Counted from the first letter of the stretch, positions 1 to 6,250 are shown. The stretch: 6,578 bases of DNA from Oscillospiraceae bacterium (GCA_017480395.1 JAFVAS010000056.1:1-6578), one strand, 5' to 3'. Notes: generated by a model not told the origin, from the sequence alone. Program-made: numbers and translations.

Positions 1-1151
1 TCTCCCTGGTCGGTGCAGGTCACGTCCACGGTGTAGGTGTCGTTCTCCTCCAGGGCCCGCACGATGGCGGGGGTGGAGAGGGCCTGCTCCAGCGCGGCGG
101 CGTCGTGGGTTTCGGCGGCGGCGGGGAGCACCTGCTCCCGGACGTAGTCGGAGTAGATGCCCTCCCGCTTCCGGGGGAAGATGTTGCCCCGCTTGATGTT
201 GGCGGAGTCGCCGATGACCACGCCGTAGTGATCTCCGACGATATAGGCCACCATGTCATACTGCTGGGCCAGCACCCGGCGGTTGAGCACCTCGGTGACC
301 TTTTCGGTGTTGTACTCCGTCTCCACGCCGAAGGCGATCACGTCTCCGGTGACCGGATCCACGGCGGCGGAGCCGGAGAACTTGACGAAGCACTGCCGCC
401 CGGAGTGGCGCCGGACATAGCCCACGAAGGTGGCCGGCCCCTCACCCTTGTAGTAGCGCTCCACCAGGTTTTCCAGCTGGAAAATCTCCTCATAGCGCTC
501 CCGGTCGCCGGGGACCAGAAAGCTCTCGCCGCGGATGACGGCGCTCTCCGCGATGGAGCCGCCGGGGTAGTCGGTGGGGTAGAGGTCCCGGCCCCGGGCC
601 TCCTCGATGACGCCGGTGGTGATGTTGGTGAGGAAGACGGTCAGGCTGTCGTCGGCCAGCTCGTTGAACTGGCGCACGACCCCCTCGTAAATCTTGGCGC
701 GGCGCTTGGCCTCCTCGGCGGCGTTGTGCTTGTCGGTGATGTCCCCGATGAACACATAGAAGACGTCGCCGTAGCCGGGAAGGTGGGTGAAGTGGCCGTG
801 ATCGTCCACCCAGCGGACGGCGCCGTCCCGGCGGATGATGCGGTACTCCACATAGTCCATGCTGTTGCTGCTGTCGGCGATCTGGGCGTTGATGGCGGCC
901 AGAACCGCCTCCAGATCCTCCGGGTGAACCATTCCGGGGAAGGTGAAGCCGGTGTGCTCCCTGAACTCCTCCTCCGTGGCGCAGCCGAACATCTCGATCA
1001 GCGTCTGGTTGATGTAGATCAGCTGCATATCCCCCTCGGCGCGATAGACGAAGAATCCGCCGGGGATCTGCTCGGCCATCCACTTGATGGCGGGGATCAG
1101 CTGCTCCTGGGACAGGGAGTTGGAGCATTGGCTGGCGTGTGTGTCACTCAT
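1..1151 (-). CDS. PAS-domain signalling protein, 3' end outside window
   Basis: An open frame of 383 codons runs leftward from an ATG at 1149-1151 to the window edge without a stop, so the C-terminal part is missing. The start is supported by an AGGAGG site 11 bases upstream. Residues about 30-140 form a PAS fold of the PAS_3 type: a GGFFVY start, YINQTLIEMFG, a helix with HPEDL, the RIIRRDGAVRWV strands and the closing FIGDITDK. Residues about 165-280 look like a second, more divergent PAS-like unit (VFLTNITTGVIEEA to FGVETEYN), and a third sensory unit may begin near 295. No membrane segment or signal peptide is seen, so it should be cytoplasmic. It follows the REC-EAL-GGDEF gene by 67 bases on the same strand and is probably co-transcribed. 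The missing end could carry a histidine kinase, GGDEF or other output; the visible part does not decide. If it is a kinase, the neighbour's receiver would be an obvious partner (inference). Confidence 0.88.
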   Translation of the reverse strand, partial: MSDTHASQCSNSLSQEQLIPAIKWMAEQIPGGFFVYRAEGDMQLIYINQTLIEMFGCATEEEFREHTGFTFPGMVHPEDLEAVLAAINAQIADSSNSMDYVEYRIIRRDGAVRWVDDHGHFTHLPGYGDVFYVFIGDITDKHNAAEEAKRRAKIYEGVVRQFNELADDSLTVFLTNITTGVIEEARGRDLYPTDYPGGSIAESAVIRGESFLVPGDRERYEEIFQLENLVERYYKGEGPATFVGYVRRHSGRQCFVKFSGSAAVDPVTGDVIAFGVETEYNTEKVTEVLNRRVLAQQYDMVAYIVGDHYGVVIGDSANIKRGNIFPRKREGIYSDYVREQVLPAAAETHDAAALEQALSTPAIVRALEENDTYTVDVTCTDQG

Positions 1152-1162
1152 GCTGCAAAGTT

Positions 1163-1168
1163 CCTCCT
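1163..1168 (-). promoter_or_regulatory. Ribosome binding site of the partial PAS gene
   Basis: The minus strand reads AGGAGG here, followed by 11 bases and then ATG. This fixes the start of the partial PAS gene at 1151. No promoter is evident in the 67-base gap, which fits co-transcription with the upstream gene. Confidence 0.8.
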
Positions 1169-1218
1169 GTGGTCGTGTTTTGGGTCTGGCGTGGGGTCAG
1201 GCCACGCGATCCGGGGGA

Positions 1219-4200
1219 TCAGCGTCCTTGCTTCAGGCTTTTCTTGTTCTCATACATGGCGGCGTCGGCCCGCTCGAAGACGGCGGCGACGGCGGTGTCC
1301 TGCCCGGGGATATATTCGGACAGGCCGCAGGCGATGACCACGCCGCCGGCGCTGGCCTGCTTCCGGTTCTCCGCGGCCAGCTGCTGGGTCAGCTCCGCGC
1401 GGTGCTCATAGTCCCGGCCCCGGAGGATGACCACGAACTCGTCCCCGCCGTAGCGGAAGACGGGGCTGTGGGCGAAGATGTTGCAGATCTCGCTGGAGGC
1501 GCTGCGGATCAGGGCGTCGCCGGCGGCGTGGCCCTGGGTGTCGTTGACGGCCTTCAGGCCGTTCACGTCGCAGATCACCATGGCGAAGGGGGAGGCGATG
1601 CCGTCGGCGATGGTCTGGTTGATGGACTGCTCCGACTCGACATAGGCGTACTTGCTCTTGACGCCGGTCAGGGCGTCCCGGTTGGCCCGCTCCTGGGCGA
1701 CGGTGAGCTCCTGCTCCCGGTGCATCTGGGCGTCCACATTGCTGACGCCGATGACGATATGGCGGTCGCCCTTGTCGTCGTCCATGCGGATGACCTTGCA
1801 GTTGATGTAGACCGGCACGCCGTCGAACAGCAGGCGGTAGGTGGTGGAGAACACATTGCCGTTCTCCAGCTCGGGCAGCAGCCGGGCCTTGTCCCAGACG
1901 GCCAGGGCCTTGTCCAGGTCGTCCTTGTACACCAGGCGCAGGATGTTCCGGCGGCAGTCCTCGAAGAAGTCCACGCCGCTCTGCTCCACCTTCAGCTCCT
2001 GATAGTCGCTCTGGGAGCTGTATTCAATGAACTCGTCGGTCTCGATGTTGACGTAATAGATGCTGTAATAGTCCTTGCTCAGGGCCTGGGCGATGCGGGA
2101 GTAGGTCAAGTTCTGCTCCATGGCCTCCTCGTACTCCTGCTGGCGGCGCATCTCGGCGTTGACATTGTTGACGCCAACGACGATGTGGTTGTCCCCCATG
2201 CTGGTGATCTTCATGCGCACATAGTTGGGCACGCCCTCGAACATCAGCCGGTAGCCGATGGTGAAGGTGCCGTTGCGCTCCAGCTCCCGCATCACGTTCT
2301 CCTTGGTGAAGGCCGCGAAGAAGTGGGCCAGGTCGTCGGGATGCCCGACGCGCTCCATATTCTTGCGGCTGAGGTTGAAGAAGTCCTCGCCGCTCTTCTC
2401 GATGCCCAGCTCAGAGTACTCGTCATAGGAGCTGTACTCGATGAACCGGTCGGTCTCGGTGTCCACATAGTAGATGCTGAAGTAGTCCTGGGCCAGGGCC
2501 TGGGCCACCCGGGAGTAGGTGGCGGCGCTCTGCCGCTGGGCCTCCAGCCGCTGCTCCTCGGTGATCTGGGCGTCGATGTTGCTGACGCCGATGATGATGT
2601 GGCGGCTGTCCGCGCCGTCGGCGGGGATGACCTTCATGCGGTAGTACAGCGGCACGCCGTCGATGACCAGGCGGTAGTCGGCGGTGAAGCTCTGCCGGGA
2701 CTCCAGCACCCCCAGCAGGGTGTGCTTCCGCATGGCCTGGGCGACCCGATCCTGATCCTCGGGGAAGACGACCTGGCGGATGTTCTTCTGGCACTCGTCG
2801 AAGAAGCGGGTGCCGGAGATCTCCAGCTTGAGGGTGCCATAGGAGCCCTCGGCCACGAACTCCATATAGGTGTCCGTCTCGGTGTCCACATAGTAGATGC
2901 TCTCCATGTCGCTGGAGAGGGCCTTGGCCAGGCTGTTGAAGTCCAGCTCGTTCTCGCTGCGCTCCGCGGTGCCGGCCTGCCGGATCTGCTCGTCCACATT
3001 GCTGACGCCGATGACGATATGGTGGTCGTCGTGGGTGTTGGCCTTGACGATCTTGAGGTTGTAGTAGGTGGGAACCCCGTCAATGACCAGGCGGTAGGTC
3101 AGGGAGTAGGGCCGCCCGTCGGAGAGCTGGGCCAGCAGGGCCGGCTTCTGCATGCACAGGGAGACCCGGGGCACGTCCTCGGCGTAGACCACCCGTGGGA
3201 TGTTGCGCTGGGTGTCGGCGAAGAAGTCAGAGCCGCTGCGCTCGATCTGGAGATCCTCATACTTTCCCTCGGAGCTGAACTCGAAGTAGTGGTCGTTGTC
3301 GGTGTCCACATAGTAGACGCTCTCGAAGCCGCTGGAGAGGGCGTAGGCGATCCGGCCCAGGCCGGCGTCGAAGGTGTTGGAGTGCTTGGCGTCGGCGGGG
3401 CGATCCGTGGGCCAGCCAATGTGCTGATCCCGGCGCTCGGCCACAAACCGCTCGTACTCCTGGGGAGGGACGGGGCGGGAGAAGTAGAAGCCCTGCACCA
3501 GGTCGCAGCCCATGGCCTTGAGGGCGTGGAGCTGCTCCTCGGTCTCCACGCCCTCGGCGATGACGGGGACGGAGAGATAGTCGGCGATGTCGATGATGAC
3601 CTCCAGCATGCGGGTGTCCTTGCGCTGGCTGAAGGCGTTGCGGATGAACTGCATGTCCAGCTTCAGCGCGTCGATGGGCAGGGTGGAGATCATGTTCAGG
3701 GAGGAATAGCCGGTGCCGAAGTCGTCCATCTCGATGCGGAAGCCCAGCTTGCGCAGATTGTTGACGGTGCCGATGATCTGCTCGGAGTCCTGGGTATAGG
3801 CGGACTCGGTGATCTCCAGCAGCAGCTCGCTGGGGCTGAGGCCGTTCTCCCGCAGGATGGACTGGAAGATGGCGGCCAGCTCCGGCTCGTACATGTCGAT
3901 GCGGGAGACGTTGACGGAGACGGGGACGGTGAAGCCCAGGCGCTCCTTCCAGTCCTTGATCTGGGCGGCGGCGGTGCGCCAGACGTAGTGATCCAGGGCC
4001 TGGATCAGGCCGTTGTCCTCGAAGAGGGGGATGAAGACGCCGGGGCTGATCATGCCCAGGGTGGGATGCTGCCAGCGCACCAGGGCCTCCGCGCTGGCCA
4101 GCACCGGGATCTCGGGGCGGACGTCGAACTTGGGCTGGTAGAAGACCTTGAACTGCCGCTCGTTGATGGCGGCGGCGAAATCCTCGATCAGCTGCTCGGC

Positions 4201-5124
4201 GTAGAGCTCCTGCTCGTGCAGGGCGATGTCATAGATGCCGATGGTGCGGGTGAAGCTGTTGCGCACCGTGTCCGCCGCCATCTTGGCCCGGTCGAAGCGC
4301 CGCTGGATGTCCAGCGACTTGTCCACGTTGGCGTAGACGCCCATGCGCAGGCGCACCCGGTTGTTGACTGAGTCGTCCCCGGCCAGGCCGACGGTGGCGT
4401 TCTCCAGAATGGCCTTGTAGTCCTTGCCGTGGGGGCAGTAGACCATGAAGGTGTCCGCCTCCCGACGGCAGACGATGCCGCCGGTGTCCTGCACCATCTC
4501 CCGCACCTTCTCGCCGATGCGGCGCAGCACGTCGTCGCCGTAGGCGGTGCCGAAGCGCTCGTTGATCATGTGGAAGTGGTTGACGTCCACCACGATGGCG
4601 TCCATCTCCAGGGCCTTGTGGTGCTGGTCGAACTGCTCGGCATAGCGGTAGAAGTACTCCCGGTTGTAGAGGCCGGTCAGGGGGTCGCGCTCGGTGGACT
4701 GGATGATCTGGCGGTCCTCGGAGAGCTCGATGGTGCGCCGGATGCGGGCGAGGATGACGCCGGACTGGGGATAGGGCTTGGGGATGAAGTCGGTGGCGCC
4801 CAGGCTGAGGCTCTCCACCTCGGCGTTCTGATCCGCTGTCAGCACGATCACCGGGATGCGGGCGACCTCCGGGTCGGCCTTGAGGCGCTGGAGCACCTCG
4901 ATGCCGGACAGGCCGGGCATCATCAGATCCAGCAGGATGAGGGACAGGGTGTCCCGGTTGGCCCAGATCAGATCCAGCGCGCGCAGGCCGTCCTCGGCGT
5001 AGATCAGCTCATAGTCGGAGGCGAGCACCATGCCCAGCATCTCCCGGTTGATGGGCTCGTCGTCCACGACCAGGATCAGGCGTTTTCCGTTTGAGGAGTG
5101 AAATTTATCATGACTTTTCAGCAT
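1219..5124 (-). CDS. REC-GGDEF(degenerate)-EAL-4xPAS-GGDEF cyclic-di-GMP enzyme
   Basis: A complete 1301-residue protein predicted to turn over cyclic di-GMP in the cytoplasm; no membrane segment is seen. Residues 15-135 are a receiver: D21/D22, phospho-acceptor D66 in LLDLMMPG, T96, K116. Residues 145-305 are a GGDEF fold with the signature degraded to EADTF (222-226), so probably not a cyclase. Residues 306-565 are an EAL phosphodiesterase with the expected metal and substrate residues: E346 (EAL), N405, E437, D467-D468 (DDFGTGYSSL), K488, E524 (AEGVE), Q544. Residues 585-1146 are four PAS-like repeats. Residues 1147-1297 are an intact GGDEF domain: D1186, N1194, RYGGDEF at 1224-1230. The RxxD inhibitory site is absent (F1217 and S1220 stand there). 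The ATG at 5122-5124 is chosen because an AAGGAGG site lies 9 bases upstream; the 31 extra in-frame residues possible up to 5217 begin at about the predicted transcription start and do not look like protein. Domain calls are strong; which activity dominates in the cell cannot be read from the sequence. Confidence 0.95.
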   Translation of the reverse strand: MLKSHDKFHSSNGKRLILVVDDEPINREMLGMVLASDYELIYAEDGLRALDLIWANRDTLSLILLDLMMPGLSGIEVLQRLKADPEVARIPVIVLTADQNAEVESLSLGATDFIPKPYPQSGVILARIRRTIELSEDRQIIQSTERDPLTGLYNREYFYRYAEQFDQHHKALEMDAIVVDVNHFHMINERFGTAYGDDVLRRIGEKVREMVQDTGGIVCRREADTFMVYCPHGKDYKAILENATVGLAGDDSVNNRVRLRMGVYANVDKSLDIQRRFDRAKMAADTVRNSFTRTIGIYDIALHEQELYAEQLIEDFAAAINERQFKVFYQPKFDVRPEIPVLASAEALVRWQHPTLGMISPGVFIPLFEDNGLIQALDHYVWRTAAAQIKDWKERLGFTVPVSVNVSRIDMYEPELAAIFQSILRENGLSPSELLLEITESAYTQDSEQIIGTVNNLRKLGFRIEMDDFGTGYSSLNMISTLPIDALKLDMQFIRNAFSQRKDTRMLEVIIDIADYLSVPVIAEGVETEEQLHALKAMGCDLVQGFYFSRPVPPQEYERFVAERRDQHIGWPTDRPADAKHSNTFDAGLGRIAYALSSGFESVYYVDTDNDHYFEFSSEGKYEDLQIERSGSDFFADTQRNIPRVVYAEDVPRVSLCMQKPALLAQLSDGRPYSLTYRLVIDGVPTYYNLKIVKANTHDDHHIVIGVSNVDEQIRQAGTAERSENELDFNSLAKALSSDMESIYYVDTETDTYMEFVAEGSYGTLKLEISGTRFFDECQKNIRQVVFPEDQDRVAQAMRKHTLLGVLESRQSFTADYRLVIDGVPLYYRMKVIPADGADSRHIIIGVSNIDAQITEEQRLEAQRQSAATYSRVAQALAQDYFSIYYVDTETDRFIEYSSYDEYSELGIEKSGEDFFNLSRKNMERVGHPDDLAHFFAAFTKENVMRELERNGTFTIGYRLMFEGVPNYVRMKITSMGDNHIVVGVNNVNAEMRRQQEYEEAMEQNLTYSRIAQALSKDYYSIYYVNIETDEFIEYSSQSDYQELKVEQSGVDFFEDCRRNILRLVYKDDLDKALAVWDKARLLPELENGNVFSTTYRLLFDGVPVYINCKVIRMDDDKGDRHIVIGVSNVDAQMHREQELTVAQERANRDALTGVKSKYAYVESEQSINQTIADGIASPFAMVICDVNGLKAVNDTQGHAAGDALIRSASSEICNIFAHSPVFRYGGDEFVVILRGRDYEHRAELTQQLAAENRKQASAGGVVIACGLSEYIPGQDTAVAAVFERADAAMYENKKSLKQGR
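1687..3372 (-). repeat. Four tandem PAS-like sensory repeats inside the EAL/GGDEF gene
   Basis: Four units of 138-143 residues follow each other: residues 585-727 (bases 2944-3372), 728-870 (2515-2943), 871-1008 (2101-2514) and 1009-1146 (1687-2100). Each shares an A.AL....SIYYVDTETD start, a G.DFF....N..RVV..ED middle, YRL..DGVP.Y...K and an ending HI.IGV.N.DAQ. The GV.N landmark falls at residues 706, 846, 984 and 1126, giving spacings of 140, 138 and 142. Similarity also shows in DNA: the 3' ends of units 1 and 4 share the stretch gctgacgccgatgacgatat. Units 2 to 4 are joined by charged, probably helical linkers rich in Q, E and R, typical of signal-transmitting connectors between PAS units and a GGDEF domain. 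No haem- or flavin-binding residues are recognisable, so the ligand is unknown. Confidence 0.9.
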
Positions 5125-5133
5125 TTCCAAATG

Positions 5134-5140
5134 CCTCCTT
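5134..5140 (-). promoter_or_regulatory. Ribosome binding site deciding the EAL/GGDEF gene start
   Basis: The minus strand reads AAGGAGG, 9 bases before the ATG at 5124. It supports this start over the longer in-frame start at 5217. A small hairpin lies directly upstream (arms CTGCC and GGCAG, 5141-5153, loop of three), which may keep the site single-stranded. Confidence 0.85.
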
Positions 5141-5170
5141 CTGCCGTGGGCAGTTTTGTCTGTTTTTGGG

Positions 5171-5191
5171 GGATCTGAGACGGTCAGACCC
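5171..5191 (-). other. Leader hairpin upstream of the EAL/GGDEF gene
   Basis: On the minus-strand transcript GGGTCTGA (5184-5191) can pair with TCAGATCC (5171-5178) in an 8-pair stem containing one G-U pair, around a five-base loop. It sits in the roughly 90-base leader between the predicted transcription start near 5216 and the ATG. No uridine run follows (the next bases are CCCAAAAA), so it is not an intrinsic terminator. It does not match either cyclic-di-GMP riboswitch class as I know them. Its role is unknown. Confidence 0.4.
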
Positions 5192-5204
5192 TTTGAAATA
5201 ACGC

Positions 5205-5249
5205 GAAACCAACTCATTTAATATTATATCAGGTGGATTCATTGGTTTC
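5205..5249. promoter_or_regulatory. Inverted repeat framing the minus-strand promoter, candidate operator
   Basis: GAAACCAA at 5205-5212 is the perfect reverse complement of TTGGTTTC at 5242-5249. One arm overlaps the -35 and the other lies just past the predicted transcription start, with the -10 between them. The centres are 37 bases apart. A shorter dyad CATTG-GTTT-CAATG (5240-5253) also overlaps the -35. Position suggests an operator; no regulator is visible. Confidence 0.35.
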
Positions 5250-5251
5250 AA
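5223..5251 (-). promoter_or_regulatory. Sigma-A type promoter for the minus-strand operon
   Basis: On the minus strand TTGAAA (5246-5251) and a perfect TATAAT (5223-5228) are separated by exactly 17 bases, and the -10 is preceded by TGA, giving an extended -10. Transcription would start near 5216, leaving a leader of about 90 bases before the ATG at 5124. It is the only good promoter seen for the two signalling genes. Confidence 0.8.
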
Positions 5252-5278
5252 TGTGTTTTGGTTGTTTTTTGCCGGGAT

Positions 5279-5296
5279 TGCCGCAAATGCCGCAAA
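5279..5296. repeat. Tandem 9-base direct repeat between divergent promoters
   Basis: TGCCGCAAA occurs twice back to back (5279-5287 and 5288-5296). It lies between the -35 boxes of the two divergent promoters, 16 bases upstream of the plus-strand -35 box, where an activator or repressor site would be expected. It could also be chance slippage in a short non-coding stretch. Confidence 0.5.
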
Positions 5297-5312
5297 AAGG
5301 ACCGGCTCCGGC

Positions 5313-5340
5313 TTGCGCCGGGGAGAAGTTGTGCTATACT
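5313..5340 (+). promoter_or_regulatory. Promoter of the macrodomain gene
   Basis: TTGCGC (5313-5318), a 16-base spacer and TATACT (5335-5340), with TGC directly before the -10 giving an extended -10. The start would fall near 5347, leaving a leader of about 78 bases before the ATG at 5425. The arms CCGGC and GCCGG (5308-5312, 5317-5321) form a small dyad over the -35. Confidence 0.65.
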
Positions 5341-5348
5341 GATGGAGA

Positions 5349-5363
5349 GCGCGCCCGGCGCGC
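5349..5363 (+). other. GC-rich hairpin at the 5' end of the macrodomain mRNA
   Basis: GCGCGC (5349-5354) and GCGCGC (5358-5363) flank a three-base loop and form a six-pair all-GC stem. It begins within a few bases of the predicted transcription start, where a 5' stem can protect an mRNA from decay. The same palindrome could serve as an operator in DNA. No uridine run follows. Confidence 0.45.
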
Positions 5364-5386
5364 CGGAGGAGGAGAATCATATAAAA

Positions 5387-5419
5387 ATGCTCTCCTACGT
5401 GGATTGCAAGGAGGCGTAG
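5387..5419 (+). CDS. Possible 10-residue leader peptide MLSYVDCKEA
   Basis: An ATG at 5387 opens a 10-codon frame ending in TAG at 5417-5419. A purine-rich GGAGGAGGAG (5365-5374) lies 12 bases before the ATG, better than chance for such a short frame. The last codons overlap the Shine-Dalgarno site of the macrodomain gene (5408-5414), and the stop lies 5 bases before that gene's ATG, so ribosomes translating it would cover or clear the next start. The peptide has no run of a single regulatory amino acid and resembles no leader I know. It may be a chance frame. It is not in the macrodomain reading frame. Confidence 0.3.
   Translation: MLSYVDCKEA
5408..5414 (+). promoter_or_regulatory. Ribosome binding site of the macrodomain gene
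   Basis: AAGGAGG lies 10 bases before the ATG at 5425. It fixes this start over the in-frame ATG at 5233, which lies upstream of the predicted promoter and would add 64 residues unlike any macrodomain protein. Confidence 0.85.
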
Positions 5420-5424
5420 AGCAC

Positions 5425-6207
5425 ATGACACATAACGAACAAAGAAGATTTCTGATTGACAGGTTATTGGAAGAAGATCGCAGATACAGAAATATCGAGG
5501 TGCCAGAGGGCGAAAAGGAACAAAAGGATTTGCTTCGCAGTCTGATGAATGTTCGCTCCCCAAAGCCGATCAGCAAAGATTTTTTGGACATCCAGGACGA
5601 ATACCTTGCGGCTGAGCGTGACGCGCTCGGTATTACGGACGGAGACATGCTTTCTCCCATCCCGTCAGATGACCGTATTGTTTTGTGGCGCGGAGATATT
5701 ACCACGCTCAAGGTAGATGCCATAGTTAATGCGGCAAACTGCGCGTTGCGTGGGTGTTTTTACCCTCTCCATTCCTGCATTGACAACATCGTTCACTCTC
5801 GGAGTGGTATTCAGTTAAGACTTTTCTGCGATGATATTATGAATCGGCAGGGGTATGACGAGCCTACGGGGAAAGCAAAAATCACTCCGGCCTTCAATCT
5901 GCCCAGCAAGTATGTTCTTCATACCGTTGGCCCTATCATCACCGGGTCGCTGACAAAAAAGGATTGTGAATTGCTTGCTTCGTGCTATCGTTCCTGCCTT
6001 GAACTGGCGGCAGAAAGCGGATGCAAAAGTATTGCGTTTTGCTGTATTTCGACAGGAGAGTTTCATTTCCCGAAGGATAAAGCTGCAGAGATAGCCATAA
6101 AAACCGTCAGGGATTATCTTGCTGAAAACAACTCCATAGACCGGGTCATCTTCAATGTTTTCGGAGAAGAAGATCACTCTATTTATAGAAGCCTGCTTGG
6201 ACTGTGA
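5425..6207 (+). CDS. Zinc-type macrodomain protein, predicted protein-ADP-ribose hydrolase
   Basis: A complete 260-residue protein. Residues 1-80 are the helical N-terminal extension of the zinc-macrodomain family, with the LRSLMNVRSPKPI stretch at 37-49. The macrodomain occupies residues 84-258: WRGDIT (88-93), VDAIVNAAN (97-105), the insert GCFYPLHSCIDN (110-121), LHTVGPII (165-172), FCCISTGEFHFP (205-216) and VIFNVF (241-246). C111, H116 and C118 are in the positions of the zinc ligands that set this class apart from zinc-free MacroD and YmdB proteins. Family members in Staphylococcus and Streptococcus remove mono-ADP-ribose from proteins and are encoded beside a class M sirtuin, a GcvH-like protein and a lipoate ligase. 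None of those is visible here, so the substrate is unknown. Length is as expected and no key motif is lost. It is divergent from the signalling operon, has its own promoter and is lower in G+C (43-45% in two sampled lines). No terminator follows, so read-through into the next gene is likely. The family call is firm; the activity is inferred. Confidence 0.92.
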   Translation: MTHNEQRRFLIDRLLEEDRRYRNIEVPEGEKEQKDLLRSLMNVRSPKPISKDFLDIQDEYLAAERDALGITDGDMLSPIPSDDRIVLWRGDITTLKVDAIVNAANCALRGCFYPLHSCIDNIVHSRSGIQLRLFCDDIMNRQGYDEPTGKAKITPAFNLPSKYVLHTVGPIITGSLTKKDCELLASCYRSCLELAAESGCKSIAFCCISTGEFHFPKDKAAEIAIKTVRDYLAENNSIDRVIFNVFGEEDHSIYRSLLGL

Positions 6208-6220
6208 TCCATTCGCACAT

Positions 6221-6250
6221 TTGTTATCCGATTGATACTTGCGTTACAAT
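6221..6250 (+). promoter_or_regulatory. Likely promoter of the 53-residue gene
   Basis: TTGTTA (6221-6226), an 18-base spacer and TACAAT (6245-6250), in the gap after the macrodomain gene. Transcription would start near 6257, only a few bases before the ribosome binding site, giving a leader of about 18 bases. Confidence 0.5.

Noticed and set aside
490..1128. A 212-codon minus-strand frame that could be taken for the gene at the left end.
   Set aside because: It is out of frame with the PAS protein, rich in R, H, G and P, and has no ribosome site. The true frame has no stop before the window edge, so it is easy to overlook.
1189..1207. A hairpin (GCGTGG/CCACGC, six pairs, seven-base loop) between the two signalling genes as a terminator.
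   Set aside because: The stem is short and on the minus strand is followed by CAGACCCAAAA with no uridine run, so it should not stop transcription.
105..1337. A 410-codon plus-strand open frame across the partial PAS gene.
   Set aside because: It has the same low-complexity shadow composition and no domain. The minus strand gives a coherent PAS domain with a good ribosome binding site.
1084..4371. A 1095-codon open frame on the plus strand, opposite the EAL/GGDEF gene.
   Set aside because: It is a shadow of GC-rich codon use. Its translation is a low-complexity run of V, D, G, H and A with no recognisable domain, while the minus strand encodes clear REC, EAL, PAS and GGDEF motifs.
5125..5216. 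A cyclic-di-GMP riboswitch in the leader of the EAL/GGDEF gene.
   Set aside because: The leader of about 90 bases has one 8-pair hairpin and one 5-pair hairpin but none of the conserved segments of either cyclic-di-GMP riboswitch class as I know them.
5125..5217. A 31-residue N-terminal extension of the EAL/GGDEF protein starting at 5217.
   Set aside because: It begins at about the predicted transcription start, has no ribosome site, and the AAGGAGG before the ATG at 5124 is well placed.
5290..5321. A minus-strand stem (CCGGC/GCCGG) followed some bases later by TTTTT as a terminator.
   Set aside because: The stem is five pairs and is separated from the T run by AGCCGGTCC. No minus-strand gene lies upstream of it within the window.
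5233..5424. A 64-residue N-terminal extension of the macrodomain protein.
   Set aside because: It starts upstream of the gene's predicted promoter, has no family resemblance, and a good ribosome site precedes the ATG at 5425.
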